64,000 nt of DNA from Planctomycetota bacterium (lineage in GTDB: Bacteria; Planctomycetota; B15-G4): positions 1 to 64,000 of the forward strand of contig JAJDEQ010000205.1 of NCBI GenBank assembly GCA_029259695.1, written 5' to 3'. Shown here one piece after another: positions 33,064 through 41,350 of this stretch. Both the position numbers and the translations under genes were made by a program. Below the pieces are notes generated by a model. It was given only the letters and a program-made list of their open reading frames with translations. It did no database searches and had not been told where the DNA came from. Every line of letters begins with the position of its first letter. Positions within the stretch are counted from its first letter, which is position 1.

Positions 33064-33127
33064 GCCTAACGACTAGGCCTCTCAACGGTCGGCCAAAGGC
33101 CGCTCCGACTGCATCGGCTTGTTAGGC
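33064..33127 (-). repeat. integron attC recombination site
   Basis: Perfectly complementary core sites GCCTAAC (33064-33070) and GTTAGGC (33121-33127) enclose a central stem CGGCC-AAA-GGCCG with imperfect flanking arms. The length is 64 bp. The stop codon of the GIY-YIG gene (TAA opposite 33122-33124) lies inside the core site, a common feature of gene cassettes. Confidence 0.75.
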
Positions 33128-33643
33128 ACCAGACTTTGGCCCCTTCTTGCGCTGTCGCTCATAGAAGAACGTGCCGGGTTCGTAGTCGCGGATGTTGCCA
33201 CTCTCGATCGTCGGTCTCTTCTTCCGCTCATTAAACGATAGCAGATGGCTGGTTGCCCGAATGACCAGTGTCTCAACCTCTCGTTCGTGCTTCTTGTCGG
33301 CGATGACATAGAAACTGAAGTACGCTAGTTCGAGACCGTGTACGTTCTTTCGGGCACGAAGGCGCGAGAAAATCGCCCCGCGACCTGCGTATCGAACAGC
33401 GCCCATCGAGTCATGGGCGAGATAGATTCCTGACCTTGGTAACTCGCGGTGCCGCATGTCCTCCTCAACATCGTCGAGGCAAGAGAAGGGGATCTTCTCG
33501 GCGACTACCTTGAAGAGGCTCGCGGTCTTCGGAGGCCGACCAGCTGTAGGCACGAGCTTGCCTCGCTTCACAACCCACGGGCTGTGCTCGCTTACAGTTG
33601 CCTGCGTATCTTTGCGAGAGGGCCGCTTGTTCGAGTTTGCCAT
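33122..33643 (-). CDS. GIY-YIG-like nuclease domain protein, cassette-borne
   Basis: The 173-aa protein has a basic N-terminus. The GIY-YIG-type core comprises SGIYLAHD (GIY), VRYAGRGAIFSRLRAR (YAG in place of YIG, with the conserved RG and Arg) and HEREVETLVIRATSHLLSFNERKK (catalytic-type Glu). It should be a small Mg2+-dependent nuclease or a derived DNA-binding domain. The gene ends within the attC at 33064-33127, so it is a true cassette. A 47-codon ORF with strong SD lies 107 bp upstream. The weak local Shine-Dalgarno makes the start less certain. Confidence 0.75.
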   Translation of the reverse strand: MANSNKRPSRKDTQATVSEHSPWVVKRGKLVPTAGRPPKTASLFKVVAEKIPFSCLDDVEEDMRHRELPRSGIYLAHDSMGAVRYAGRGAIFSRLRARKNVHGLELAYFSFYVIADKKHEREVETLVIRATSHLLSFNERKKRPTIESGNIRDYEPGTFFYERQRKKGPKSGA

Positions 33644-33750
33644 CGTTCAAGTGTACCTAAGTGAGTGTACAGGCCTGTGTGACTCACAACGCCGCACCGG
33701 CCGTGTAACCCTGCTCGCGGGTCGGTGGAAGGGCGTGCGCTCCTTGTGCA

Positions 33751-33894
33751 TCACGTGCTTACGCCTCCGGGGCTGCGTACGCATGGATGGTTAGGCAGTT
33801 CTTGTGAACCGCCCGGCGCTTCGCCGCCGAGCCGTCCGGGTCGGTCGTTGGTCAACTCCGGCTCGTGTGAGCACAGGTACAGGCAAGGCGTCAT
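33751..33894 (-). CDS. 47-codon ORF (copy 2) with near-perfect Shine-Dalgarno
   Basis: AAGAAGGAGGTC precedes GTGATG; the ATG at 33892-33894 opens MTPCLYLCSHEPELTNDRPG..., exactly 47 aa. It shares 18 gapless identities with the ORF at 25930-26073. It follows the AraC-like gene by 73 bp and precedes the GIY-YIG gene. Possible interpretations are a leader peptide or a small functional protein; it could also reflect only a duplicated DNA element. Confidence 0.5.
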   Translation of the reverse strand: MTPCLYLCSHEPELTNDRPGRLGGEAPGGSQELPNHPCVRSPGGVST

Positions 33895-33941
33895 CACGAC
33901 CTCCTTCTTCCGGGCGGCGGCAGGGGCGCAGCATACCGCCT
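33885..33941. repeat. leader repeat copy 2 (SD and start region)
   Basis: Matches 26065-26128: AGGCGGTATGCTGC, CCGCCC, GAAGAAGGAGGTC and TGATGACGCC on the minus strand. Similarity declines beyond the start region but persists in codons 11-13 and 22-38 of the ORF. Confidence 0.6.
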
Positions 33942-33966
33942 AGCGAAGCCAGCGCGAGCAGGCCCC

Positions 33967-34830
33967 TCACACGACGCCCGCCGAATCCCCCGTGTAGTAC
34001 TTCCCCGGCGTAGTCCCCAACGCGCGCTTAAACATCGCGATGAACGCGCTCGTACTGTCGTACCCGACATCAAGCGCGGCAGTCGTAACGCTCGCCCCGT
34101 CCGCAAGCCGGCGCAGGGCGTGGAGCAGGCGCACTTGTTGGCGCCAGCGGCCGAAGCTCATGCCGGTCTCGGTCTGGAACAGGCGTTCGAGGGTGCGGGG
34201 GCTGGCGCCGGCGCCGCGGGCGAGTTCGGCGAGGGGGGCGTGGGATGCGGGTTCGGCGCGCACGCGGTCGGCCACCCGGCGGGCGCGCGGGTCGGACGGA
34301 AGTGAGAGTTCGAGCGGCACCTGGCGGATCTCGGTGAGCTGGTCGACGATCACGGCCACTAGGCGCGCGTGGGGCGGCACGTCTTCGTCGAGGTAACCGA
34401 GCGACACCACGTGCAGCACGAGTTCGCGCAGCAGCGGCGACACGTGCACCACGCGGCAACGCGTGAGCGCCGGCGGTGAGATGTCGGGCCGCAGGTAGAG
34501 CGTGCGCATGGACACCGCGCCCGCCGCCTCGATCTCGTGCTCGACGCCGCCCGGAACCCACAGCGCCCGCTGCGCCGGCACGACCCAGCTGCCCTCACTC
34601 GTCTCCACCGTCATCACACCGGCGATGGCGTAGATGAGTTGGGACCAGGGGTGCGCGTGCCCGTCGATGCGATGGCCGGACGAGACGCCCAGCGCGAGGG
34701 AGCGGATGGCGATCGATGCCTCGGGGTCGGCGGTGCGATGCCCGCCCCGGCCTGCGCCTCCCTCTGAGCGGGGCGCTCGGCGCTCTCGCCCAGGAGAGGC
34801 CGTCGATCGCGGCTGTCGTGTTCGCGGCAT
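33967..34830 (-). CDS. AraC family transcriptional regulator with cupin sensor
   Basis: The 287-aa protein (ATG opposite 34828-34830) has an N-terminal AraC-type cupin (GHRIDGHAHPWSQLIYAIAGVM, VPAQRALWVPGGVEHEI) and a C-terminal double HTH. These HTH segments are ELARGAGASPRTLERLFQTE, GMSFGRWRQQVRLLHAL, then TTAALDVGYDSTSAFIAMFKRALG. It likely controls the divergent VOC gene, whose start lies 81 bp away. The ligand is unknown. The N-terminal ~30 residues are Arg-rich and could be shorter if a downstream start is used. Confidence 0.88.
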   Translation of the reverse strand: MPRTRQPRSTASPGRERRAPRSEGGAGRGGHRTADPEASIAIRSLALGVSSGHRIDGHAHPWSQLIYAIAGVMTVETSEGSWVVPAQRALWVPGGVEHEIEAAGAVSMRTLYLRPDISPPALTRCRVVHVSPLLRELVLHVVSLGYLDEDVPPHARLVAVIVDQLTEIRQVPLELSLPSDPRARRVADRVRAEPASHAPLAELARGAGASPRTLERLFQTETGMSFGRWRQQVRLLHALRRLADGASVTTAALDVGYDSTSAFIAMFKRALGTTPGKYYTGDSAGVV

Positions 34831-34911
34831 GGCTTGGCAGACTACCGCAAGACCGCCAACGCCGCCCGGGCCTACTCTCACGGAGCCTCACCCCGAGAAC
34901 CGGAGCCTCCC

Positions 34912-35292
34912 ATGGCCAATGACGTCGTCCACTTCGCCATCCACGCCGACGACTGCGAGCGCGCCAAGGCGTTCTACGAGCAGGCCTTCGGCTGGTCGTT
35001 CCAGCCCTGGGGCCCGCCCGGCTTCTGGCTGATCCACACCAGCCCCAAGGGCATCCGCGGTGCGCTGCAACAGCGCCGCGCCCCGGTCGAAGGCGGCGGC
35101 ATGATCGGCTTCGAGTGCACCATCGGCGTGGACGACGTGCAGGCCACCGCCAAGGCGGTCGAAGCCGCGGGCGGCACGGTCAGCATGCAACCGATGCTGC
35201 TCGAGACCGTCGGCACGCTGATCATGTTCACCGACACCGAGGGCAACACGGTGGGCGCCATGCAGTACCTGGAGGGGGTGCTCGACGCCTAG
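34912..35292 (+). CDS. VOC (glyoxalase/bleomycin resistance) family protein
   Basis: The 126-aa protein has the two-motif VOC fold: VVHFAIHADDCERAKAFYEQ (metal His and helix) and a second half ending TLIMFTDTEGNTVGAMQY with the conserved acidic residue before GN. It probably binds a divalent metal and a small electrophile or antibiotic-like ligand. It is divergent from the AraC regulator, its likely controller. Confidence 0.85.
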   Translation: MANDVVHFAIHADDCERAKAFYEQAFGWSFQPWGPPGFWLIHTSPKGIRGALQQRRAPVEGGGMIGFECTIGVDDVQATAKAVEAAGGTVSMQPMLLETVGTLIMFTDTEGNTVGAMQYLEGVLDA

Positions 35293-35333
35293 TCATGCCG
35301 TCCATGACGTGCGTCCATCACCGCTCCCAAGGG

Positions 35334-36065
35334 TCACGCCACGGGAGGGCGGCCGGTGATTGCCCATACGAGCTGCTCGATCGGATCGGGATCCAGCGAA
35401 CGGTAATCCACACGGTGGAAGGTGCGCAGGAACGGCGGCATGTCGGGCGTCTTCGTGCATCCCGGGAGGATCACGGGGATGAGCGGCAGACCGCGCTCGA
35501 CGAACAACTGGATCGCCGTGTTCAGCTCTTGCTCCTGCCACGGCCCGACCCCTTCGTCTCCCACGACGACGGCACAAGTTCGCACTCTCTCGATGTCCTC
35601 CTGCAGGCACGACACCCAGCGTTCGCCCGGCCGGATCACCTGCTCGTCGAGCCAAGAGAGGAGCCCAAAGCGTTGGAGCTGCCGAGAGATCGTCTGGACC
35701 TCTCGGCGGTCACGAGCGTTGTGGCACAGGAAGACGTCGTACTCGTTGCGGAGCGTCTTCCTGTACAGGCGAAGCTGACGGGTGAACGACTCGGCGACAT
35801 CGATGAGCTGGTCGGAGCTCTCATTGTCAGCGAAGTCACCGATGGCATCCTCGTCTGCCAGTAGCCGCACGAGGTTGGCATCCAGCGTCGGTGGCTTCGC
35901 CCGCTCGTGCTTGTCGTAGGAATCAAGACACGGTCCGAGCTGGATCAGGGTGCGCTCGCGGTGAAGTTTCGCGAGTTGCCGGTTGGCCTCTTCGACCGCC
36001 CGGCGAGTGCGGTCATCCGCTTGTGTTCCCTCACCCGCTTTCTTTGACTCGTCGTCTTCGACCAT
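35334..36065 (-). CDS. C-terminal TIR domain protein
   Basis: The ATG opposite 36063-36065 (MVEDDESKKAG) follows GAGGACGAG and is preferred to a GTG at 36164, giving 243 aa. The N-terminal ~105 residues are charged and helical (RRAVEEANRQLAKLHRERTL). The TIR domain follows: YDVFLCHNARDRREVQ, WLDEQVIRPGERW, VVGDEGVGPWQEQELNTAIQ, with the catalytic-position Glu in WQEQEL. It is likely an NAD+-cleaving or TIR-scaffold defence protein. No partner gene of known Thoeris or CBASS type is adjacent. Confidence 0.8.
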   Translation of the reverse strand: MVEDDESKKAGEGTQADDRTRRAVEEANRQLAKLHRERTLIQLGPCLDSYDKHERAKPPTLDANLVRLLADEDAIGDFADNESSDQLIDVAESFTRQLRLYRKTLRNEYDVFLCHNARDRREVQTISRQLQRFGLLSWLDEQVIRPGERWVSCLQEDIERVRTCAVVVGDEGVGPWQEQELNTAIQLFVERGLPLIPVILPGCTKTPDMPPFLRTFHRVDYRSLDPDPIEQLVWAITGRPPVA

Positions 36066-36156
36066 CTCGTCCTCGTGCGGACCCAGCCGCGTTGCGGTGT
36101 CGATCGGCGTCAGCGTGTCATCGTAACCTGGGGCACGAGTAGGGCCCTGCCAGCCC

Positions 36157-37095
36157 CTAATCACTCGGCAGCAGCGGCCACAGTTCCACGCGGCGGAACT
36201 CCACCGGGTGGCTCTCCGACTGGAGCGAGATCGTGCCGCCGCTGAGCTGGGCGAGTTCGGCGGTGGTGGTGCCCTCGGGTGCCTCGAGGCGGCGGCGCTC
36301 GATGTGGGCGCGGGCCAAGGGGTCGCCCGGGTCGAGTTGGGGGCGCGTGTAGGCGAGCACGGATTCCCAGTCGATGCGGTGCTCGATCAGTTCGTTGCCG
36401 CGCACCTCGATCTCGACCGTGACCCAGTCGTCACCGTGGTAGGTGTCGGACGACGAGTTGACGCAGTGCTGGGTGAACAGCTCGCCGCCCATTTCCACGT
36501 GCGTGCCGGGCGTGCACAAGTTCGCGGTCGGACGCGGGTCGCTGCCGTTGCCTCCCAGCAGTTGCACCTCGATCGATACGGGGAAGTCCTGGTGCCGACC
36601 CATCGTGCGCGGTGACTCGCCGTGCAGCATCAAGCCGCTGTTGCGCCAGGCCCAGCCCGGACCGCCCGGCACCTGCTCCCCCGTGAAGCGGTACTCGACG
36701 CGCAGGCGGTAGTGCGAATACGAAGTCTCGTGAAACAGATGCCCGAAGCGGCCGTCGAAGCTGTTGCCGTAACCGTCGTAGGCCACGCGCAGCACGCCGT
36801 CCTCCACCCGGAAGGTGTCGGCGAAGTTGTCGCCGGCGTCATGGCCCGTGATCTTTGGAATCCAACCGTCGAGGTTCTCGCCGTTGAACAGCGGGATCCA
36901 GCCACCCAGCTGCTCCGGCTCGGGCGGCGCTGCCGCGGCGTCAGCCGCCTCCTGCTCAGCTTGCTGCGGGGCGGCCTCGACATGCTCCGGGTACTTCTTG
37001 TACTTGAACACGAGCGGGTCGTGCGTTGGCTGCGAGGCGCATGCCGCCAGTACGAGACCGACTGCGGTGATCAACAGCGCCTGCACTCGTGTCAT
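36157..37095 (-). CDS. DUF1080 lipoprotein (3-keto-disaccharide hydrolase family)
   Basis: The ATG at 37095 gives 312 aa with a lipoprotein signal (LLITAVGLVLAACAS). A Pro/Ala/Glu linker follows, then the DUF1080 lectin-like fold: WIPLFNGENLDGWIPKI, FRVEDGVLRVAY, HYRLRVEYRF, NSGLMLHGE, SIEVQLLGG, and SGGTISLQSESHPVEFRRVELWPL. This family is abundant in Planctomycetes, and characterised members hydrolyse 3-keto-glycosides. It is envelope-anchored and faces outward. It is divergent from the desulfurase-like gene. Confidence 0.85.
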   Translation of the reverse strand: MTRVQALLITAVGLVLAACASQPTHDPLVFKYKKYPEHVEAAPQQAEQEAADAAAAPPEPEQLGGWIPLFNGENLDGWIPKITGHDAGDNFADTFRVEDGVLRVAYDGYGNSFDGRFGHLFHETSYSHYRLRVEYRFTGEQVPGGPGWAWRNSGLMLHGESPRTMGRHQDFPVSIEVQLLGGNGSDPRPTANLCTPGTHVEMGGELFTQHCVNSSSDTYHGDDWVTVEIEVRGNELIEHRIDWESVLAYTRPQLDPGDPLARAHIERRRLEAPEGTTTAELAQLSGGTISLQSESHPVEFRRVELWPLLPSD

Positions 37096-37222
37096 CGTCT
37101 TCCTCCGTGCGTGGCCATCGACTGGGGCCGCACCGCACTCCGTCATGGCCCGCACCGCTGGTGATGCGGGCTGCTCGACGTCATGATCGTCTCGCCGACC
37201 ATACCGCGCCCGGGGCACCGTC

Positions 37223-38371
37223 ATGATCTACCTCAACCACGCCGGCACGAGCTGGCCCAAGCCGGCGCCGGTGCAGGCTGCTGCTGCGGCAGCGCTCGCG
37301 GCCCCGGTGGACGGGTGGGCCGGCAGCTTCGAGACCCACCACCAGGCCGTCGCTCGCGCGTTCGGGATCGAGGACCCCGGGCGCCTGCTGCTCACGCCCG
37401 GTTGCACCTCGGCCCTGGCGGTGGCCGTGGCCGATCACGACTGGCAGACCGGCGACCGTGTGGTCATCAGCGGCTTCGAGCATCACGCGTTGCACCGACC
37501 GGTGAGCAAACTCGCCGCCCAGGGCGTGGACGTGGTGACGGTGCGCGGCAGCGCCGACGAGCCGGTTGCGCTCGACGAGCTGGAAGCCGTGCTGCGCGCC
37601 GGCCCCGTGCGGCTGGTGGCCATGACGGCGGCCGGCAACGTCACCGGCACGCTGTTGCCCGTGGCCGAGATCGCACGCCTCGCCCACGAACACGGCGCGC
37701 TGTTCCTGCTCGACGCGGCCCAGGTCGCCGGCTGGCTGCCGATCGACGTGACCGCGTGGGACGTCGACCTGCTGGCCTTCGCCGGCCACAAGGGGCTGCA
37801 AGCGCCGTGGGGCATCGGCGGCCTGTACGTCGCGCCGCATGTGGCCATGAACTCGCCCGCGGCTGTGTGTGAACTGCCCGCTCCAGGAGCGATGCAAGCG
37901 ACGACTGCGGAAGGCAACCCGTCGCCCGCCGCGTGCGCCACGATGCCCGGTTACTGCGACGTGGGCTCAGTGGACCGCGCCGCGCTGGCCGGCCTCGCCG
38001 CGGGACTGGCCTGGCTCGATGAACCGGGGCAGGCCGACCGGCTCACCCGCTGCCGCGAACTGATCGCGCGGCTCGCCGCCGCCGTCAGCGCCTTCCCGCA
38101 CGTCACGTTGCACGGGCCACGCGACCCCGAAGCTCGTTGCCCGACCCTCGCGTTCACCACGAGCACGCATTCACCGGCCGAACTCGCTCAGGCGCTGGCC
38201 GAACGCGGCGTGCTCGTCGGCAGCGGGTTGCAGTGCGCCCCGTCGGCTCACGAGACGCTCGGCACCGCCCCACACGGCGTGCTGCGTCTCAGCGTCGGTC
38301 CCGCCCAGGGCGACGACGACATCGGTACCGCCATCGCCGCCCTGCGCGAGGTCCTGCGCACGTCGAGCTGA
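37223..38371 (+). CDS. class V aminotransferase / cysteine desulfurase-like enzyme
   Basis: The 382-aa PLP enzyme starts MIYLNHAGTSWPKP, typical of class V. The Schiff-base lysine is K190 in FAGHKGLQAPWGIGG, LLDAAQVAG supplies the PLP-binding Asp, and Cys338 in GSGLQCAPSAHETLGT sits at the SufS/NifS catalytic position. It may release sulfur from cysteine or selenocysteine, or act as a related lyase. No suf or isc genes are nearby. Residues ~216-236 form a Cys/Ala/Pro insert (AVCELPAPGAMQ). Confidence 0.82.
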   Translation: MIYLNHAGTSWPKPAPVQAAAAAALAAPVDGWAGSFETHHQAVARAFGIEDPGRLLLTPGCTSALAVAVADHDWQTGDRVVISGFEHHALHRPVSKLAAQGVDVVTVRGSADEPVALDELEAVLRAGPVRLVAMTAAGNVTGTLLPVAEIARLAHEHGALFLLDAAQVAGWLPIDVTAWDVDLLAFAGHKGLQAPWGIGGLYVAPHVAMNSPAAVCELPAPGAMQATTAEGNPSPAACATMPGYCDVGSVDRAALAGLAAGLAWLDEPGQADRLTRCRELIARLAAAVSAFPHVTLHGPRDPEARCPTLAFTTSTHSPAELAQALAERGVLVGSGLQCAPSAHETLGTAPHGVLRLSVGPAQGDDDIGTAIAALREVLRTSS

Positions 38372-38729
38372 TGACTCGCTGTCACGCTCCTGCTGTGCCG
38401 CGGTCGATCCCGAACGCGTGCGCAAGCTCGTGATGTGGTTGCGGAACGCGTCTCGACGACGCCCACTGCGGGGACTTCGCGCCACGAATCCGTGGACGTT
38501 GGTCGATGCGTGGACGATTCCGCTCGCTGCGCAGGCGACGCACAAGTCGTGCCAACCGTCACACGGCCGTCGTTGACCACGTTCAGTGCACACGCGGTAC
38601 ACTGAACGCAGCATGCAGGGCTGCCGGGCAGCCCGCGACGCATCGCCACCGGGCACGTGGGATTTCGGGATCCCGCCCAACGGCGAGCAGGCGCGCCGCG
38701 GGGCGACAGCTCTGCCGCGGAGGAGTGCC
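38372..38729. other. intergenic, no supported gene
   Basis: Between the desulfurase-like gene and the small secreted-protein gene. It contains only short frames without recognisable domains. The last 20 bases carry the AGGAG Shine-Dalgarno of the next gene. No terminator with a T-run is visible. Confidence 0.4.
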
Positions 38730-38963
38730 ATGCGTTACCCCATCAAGCGCGCGTTCGTCTGGACGCTCGCCACCGGGCTCGTTGCGGCCAGCGCGGCCGT
38801 GGCCGGAGATCGACGCACACCTGTCGTGACAGCGTGTGCGCCGGAAATCGCCGAGAGCCGGGAGGCCACTGAGAACAGCGGGCAGACCTGCGAGTCCCTG
38901 CGGCAGAAGACACGCTGCTGCAAGGGTCAGCCGGCTCAGGACACCAGCCAGCGCACCAGGTAG
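38730..38963 (+). CDS. small secreted cysteine-containing protein
   Basis: AGGAG lies six bases before the ATG. The 77-aa product has a signal peptide (RAFVWTLATGLVAASAAVAGD) and a short mature part with Cys residues (VTACAP, TCESL, TRCCKG), likely disulfide-bonded. No family is recognised. The 3' end overlaps the convergent small membrane gene by 28 bp. Confidence 0.5.
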   Translation: MRYPIKRAFVWTLATGLVAASAAVAGDRRTPVVTACAPEIAESREATENSGQTCESLRQKTRCCKGQPAQDTSQRTR

Positions 38964-39055
38964 TAGAGCCCCACGAGCAACGCCACCAGCGCGATGCGCG
39001 CCACGATCACCAGTGGCACGCGCCTGTTCTTCGAGTAGGGGTCGAGGAAGCTCAT
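38936..39055 (-). CDS. 39-aa single-TM protein
   Basis: The ATG at 39055 (preceded by AAGG) encodes MSFLDPYSKNRRVPL followed by one transmembrane helix (IVARIALVALLVGLYYLVRWLV). It is located directly downstream of the Fpg gene on the same strand. The longer antisense frame upstream is rejected. The family is unknown. Confidence 0.45.
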   Translation of the reverse strand: MSFLDPYSKNRRVPLVIVARIALVALLVGLYYLVRWLVS

Positions 39056-39125
39056 CGGCCTTGCACTGCTTGCACCCACCGCGGCGAAGGCGCTGACGGG
39101 GCCCGGCTCGAATCGCGTGGAGCCG

Positions 39126-39965
39126 TCATCGACCTGCCCCCAGCGCGGCGCGCGGCGCGGGCTGACAGCGCCGGCACAGGTGCGTGCCCCGCTGGCCCAC
39201 CACGATGCGCGCGATGGTCCGGCCGCAGGTGCGGCACGGCAGGCCGTCGCGACCGTAGACGTGGAAGTCGTCCTGGTACGCCCCGGGCTGTCCCTCGGGC
39301 GTGCGGTAGAAGACGTCGAAGCTGCTGCCCTCGGCTTCGATGGCCTCGCTGAGCACGTCGCGGATCGTGGCGGCCAGGCGTCGCGCGCGGTCGGCCGGAA
39401 CGCGGTGACTGCTGCGCAGCGGGTGCAGGCCGGCCCGGTGCAGGGACTCGTCCACGTAGATGTTGCCCAGACCGGCGATGAACGACTGGTCGAGCAGCAA
39501 CGGTTTGAGCAGGCGTCGCCGACTGCGCAGGCCGGCCACCATCCAGTCGCCGTCCATCTCGTCGGACAGGGGTTCGGGGCCCATGGGCGGCAGGATCTCG
39601 TGCATCTCGCGCACCAGGGCAAGGCGGCCGAACTTGCGCACGTCGGAGAAGAACAGGCCGCGGCCGTCGTCGAGATCGAAGTCGGCGCGCACGTAGTCGT
39701 CGGGCGGCTGCTGCTCGACGTAGATGCGGCCGGTCATGCGCAGGTGGCCCACGATGCGCCGGCCGTCGTCGAGGTCGAACACGAAGTACTTGCCGCGACG
39801 CCAGCAGCGCTCGATGCGCCGGCCGGTCACCCCACGGACGAAGGCCGCCTTCGCGGGCCGCGCGATGGTGCGCGCCCAGTGCACGCGGGCCCCGGTAATC
39901 GTGCGCCCCTCCAGGCGGGGGCGCAGCTGGCGCACGATCGTCTCGACTTCCGGCAGCTCGGGCAT
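39126..39965 (-). CDS. mutM: formamidopyrimidine-DNA glycosylase
   Basis: The 279-aa base-excision repair enzyme removes oxidised purines such as 8-oxoguanine and nicks the abasic site. The catalytic N-terminus is MPELPEVET (Pro2, Glu3). RRGKYFVF holds the conserved Lys. IYVDESLHRAGLHP is the H2TH region. The C-terminal zinc finger has two CxxC pairs (CRTC, CRRC) around GRTIARIVVGQRGTH. The length is normal. The frame continues upstream through antisense sequence, but the Pro2 requirement fixes the start. Confidence 0.95.
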   Translation of the reverse strand: MPELPEVETIVRQLRPRLEGRTITGARVHWARTIARPAKAAFVRGVTGRRIERCWRRGKYFVFDLDDGRRIVGHLRMTGRIYVEQQPPDDYVRADFDLDDGRGLFFSDVRKFGRLALVREMHEILPPMGPEPLSDEMDGDWMVAGLRSRRRLLKPLLLDQSFIAGLGNIYVDESLHRAGLHPLRSSHRVPADRARRLAATIRDVLSEAIEAEGSSFDVFYRTPEGQPGAYQDDFHVYGRDGLPCRTCGRTIARIVVGQRGTHLCRRCQPAPRAALGAGR

Positions 39966-40106
39966 GAGGGCCCTGGTACCACGACCGGGGCCGGGTGCGC
40001 CACCACTCCCGCGCCAGGCGTGGGGCATCGGGGGTCGCGCGGGCATGGCGCACCGCTTAGACTCACCGCCCCTTTCGACCGAGACCGGCCCCCGGGCGCA
40101 CCTGCC

Positions 40107-41255
40107 GTGAAGATCGTCATCACGAGCCCCATCTTTCCGCCCGACCTCGGGGGGCCGTCGACCTACGTGCCCAGCATCGCGAGTTACCTCGTGGATCAGG
40201 GCCACGATGTGACGGTGGTCGCCTTCTGCAGCGACCCCGAGCCCAAGGGCTGGCCGTTCAAGGTGGTGTCGATTCCGCGCCAGTGGATGCCGCTGCGCTA
40301 CCTGCGCGACCTGATCGCCGTGTGGCGCGAGCTCAAGGGCGCCGACCTGCTCTACATCAACGAGCACCTCGCGCTGCACGTGGCCCTCGCCGGACGTCTG
40401 CGCAACGTGCCCATGGTGATCCGCGTGTGCGTGGACGGCACGTGGGAGATCACCCACCGCATGGGCTGGCACGCCGACACGATCACCGACTACCAGACCA
40501 AGCTGTACGACTGGCGCGTGGCCGCGCTGCGCCGCGTGCAGAAGCTGTGGTGGGGCTGGGTCAAGCGCATCGTGGCGCCGAGCCAGTTCCTGTACGACAT
40601 CGTGGCCGGCTACGACGTGCCCGAGAGCAAGCTGCGCCTGATCTACAACGCCTACCACGGCCCCGACGAGTACACGCCCACGCGCGACGAGTGCCGCGCG
40701 CGCCTCGCGCTCCCGGACGATCAGGTCGTGCTGCTGTCGATCTGCCGACTGATGATCTGGAAGGGCGTGGACGGCATCATCCGCGCGCTGCAGGAGCTGC
40801 CCGAGAACCACCACCTGTACGTGGCCGGCGACGGCGACGAGCTGGACAACTGGACCGCCGTCGCCCGGGACCTCGGCCTGTCGGACCGCGTGCACTTCCT
40901 GGGCAACGTGCCCTACGGTGACCTGATGGCGTGGATCCGCGCCGCGGACGTGTTCGTGCTGAACAGTTCCTACGAAGGACTGTCGCACACGCTGCTCGAG
41001 GTCATGTGGCTCGGCCTGCCCGCCGCCGTGTCGGCGGTGTGCGGCAACCCGGAGCTGGTGCAGGACGGCGTCAACGGCCGCACCTTCTCCTTCCAGGACA
41101 GCCCCGCCATCGCCGCCGCGATCCGCGACATCGTCGAGCACCCCGACCGGGCCGCCGAGTTCGTGGCCCGCAGTCGCGAGAAAGTGGTGTCGTTCAGCCG
41201 CGAGCGCACCTTCGCCCAGAAGGAGCAGCTGTTCCGGCGCGTCGCCGGCAAGTAG
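40107..41255 (+). CDS. GT4 family glycosyltransferase
   Basis: The 382-aa protein starts at a GTG (VKIVITSPIFPPDLGGPSTY), the usual GT4 N-terminus with the glycine-rich loop. The C-terminal GT-B half has ICRLMIWKGVDGIIRAL, YVAGDGDELDNW and NSSYEGLSHTLLEVMWLGLPAAVS (EX7E-like motif). It transfers an activated sugar to a lipid or glycan acceptor at the inner face of the membrane; the acceptor is unknown. Confidence 0.88.
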   Translation: MKIVITSPIFPPDLGGPSTYVPSIASYLVDQGHDVTVVAFCSDPEPKGWPFKVVSIPRQWMPLRYLRDLIAVWRELKGADLLYINEHLALHVALAGRLRNVPMVIRVCVDGTWEITHRMGWHADTITDYQTKLYDWRVAALRRVQKLWWGWVKRIVAPSQFLYDIVAGYDVPESKLRLIYNAYHGPDEYTPTRDECRARLALPDDQVVLLSICRLMIWKGVDGIIRALQELPENHHLYVAGDGDELDNWTAVARDLGLSDRVHFLGNVPYGDLMAWIRAADVFVLNSSYEGLSHTLLEVMWLGLPAAVSAVCGNPELVQDGVNGRTFSFQDSPAIAAAIRDIVEHPDRAAEFVARSREKVVSFSRERTFAQKEQLFRRVAGK

Positions 41256-41350
41256 AGGCCCTGCCGGCGCGCCCTGAGGGATTCGCGACGCGCCCGCCCC
41301 CGCGGTTCCCGTTCGCCGGTAGGATGGACTCGTTCTCGCGGAGGATGGGC

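Noticed and set aside
20825..33643. Integron integrase within the attC region
   Set aside because: No tyrosine recombinase motif (R...HxxR...Y) was recognised in any frame examined.
39126..41141. 671-codon frame read as one protein
   Set aside because: Only the MPELPEVET part from 39965 is real (Fpg); the upstream part is antisense to the glycosyltransferase.
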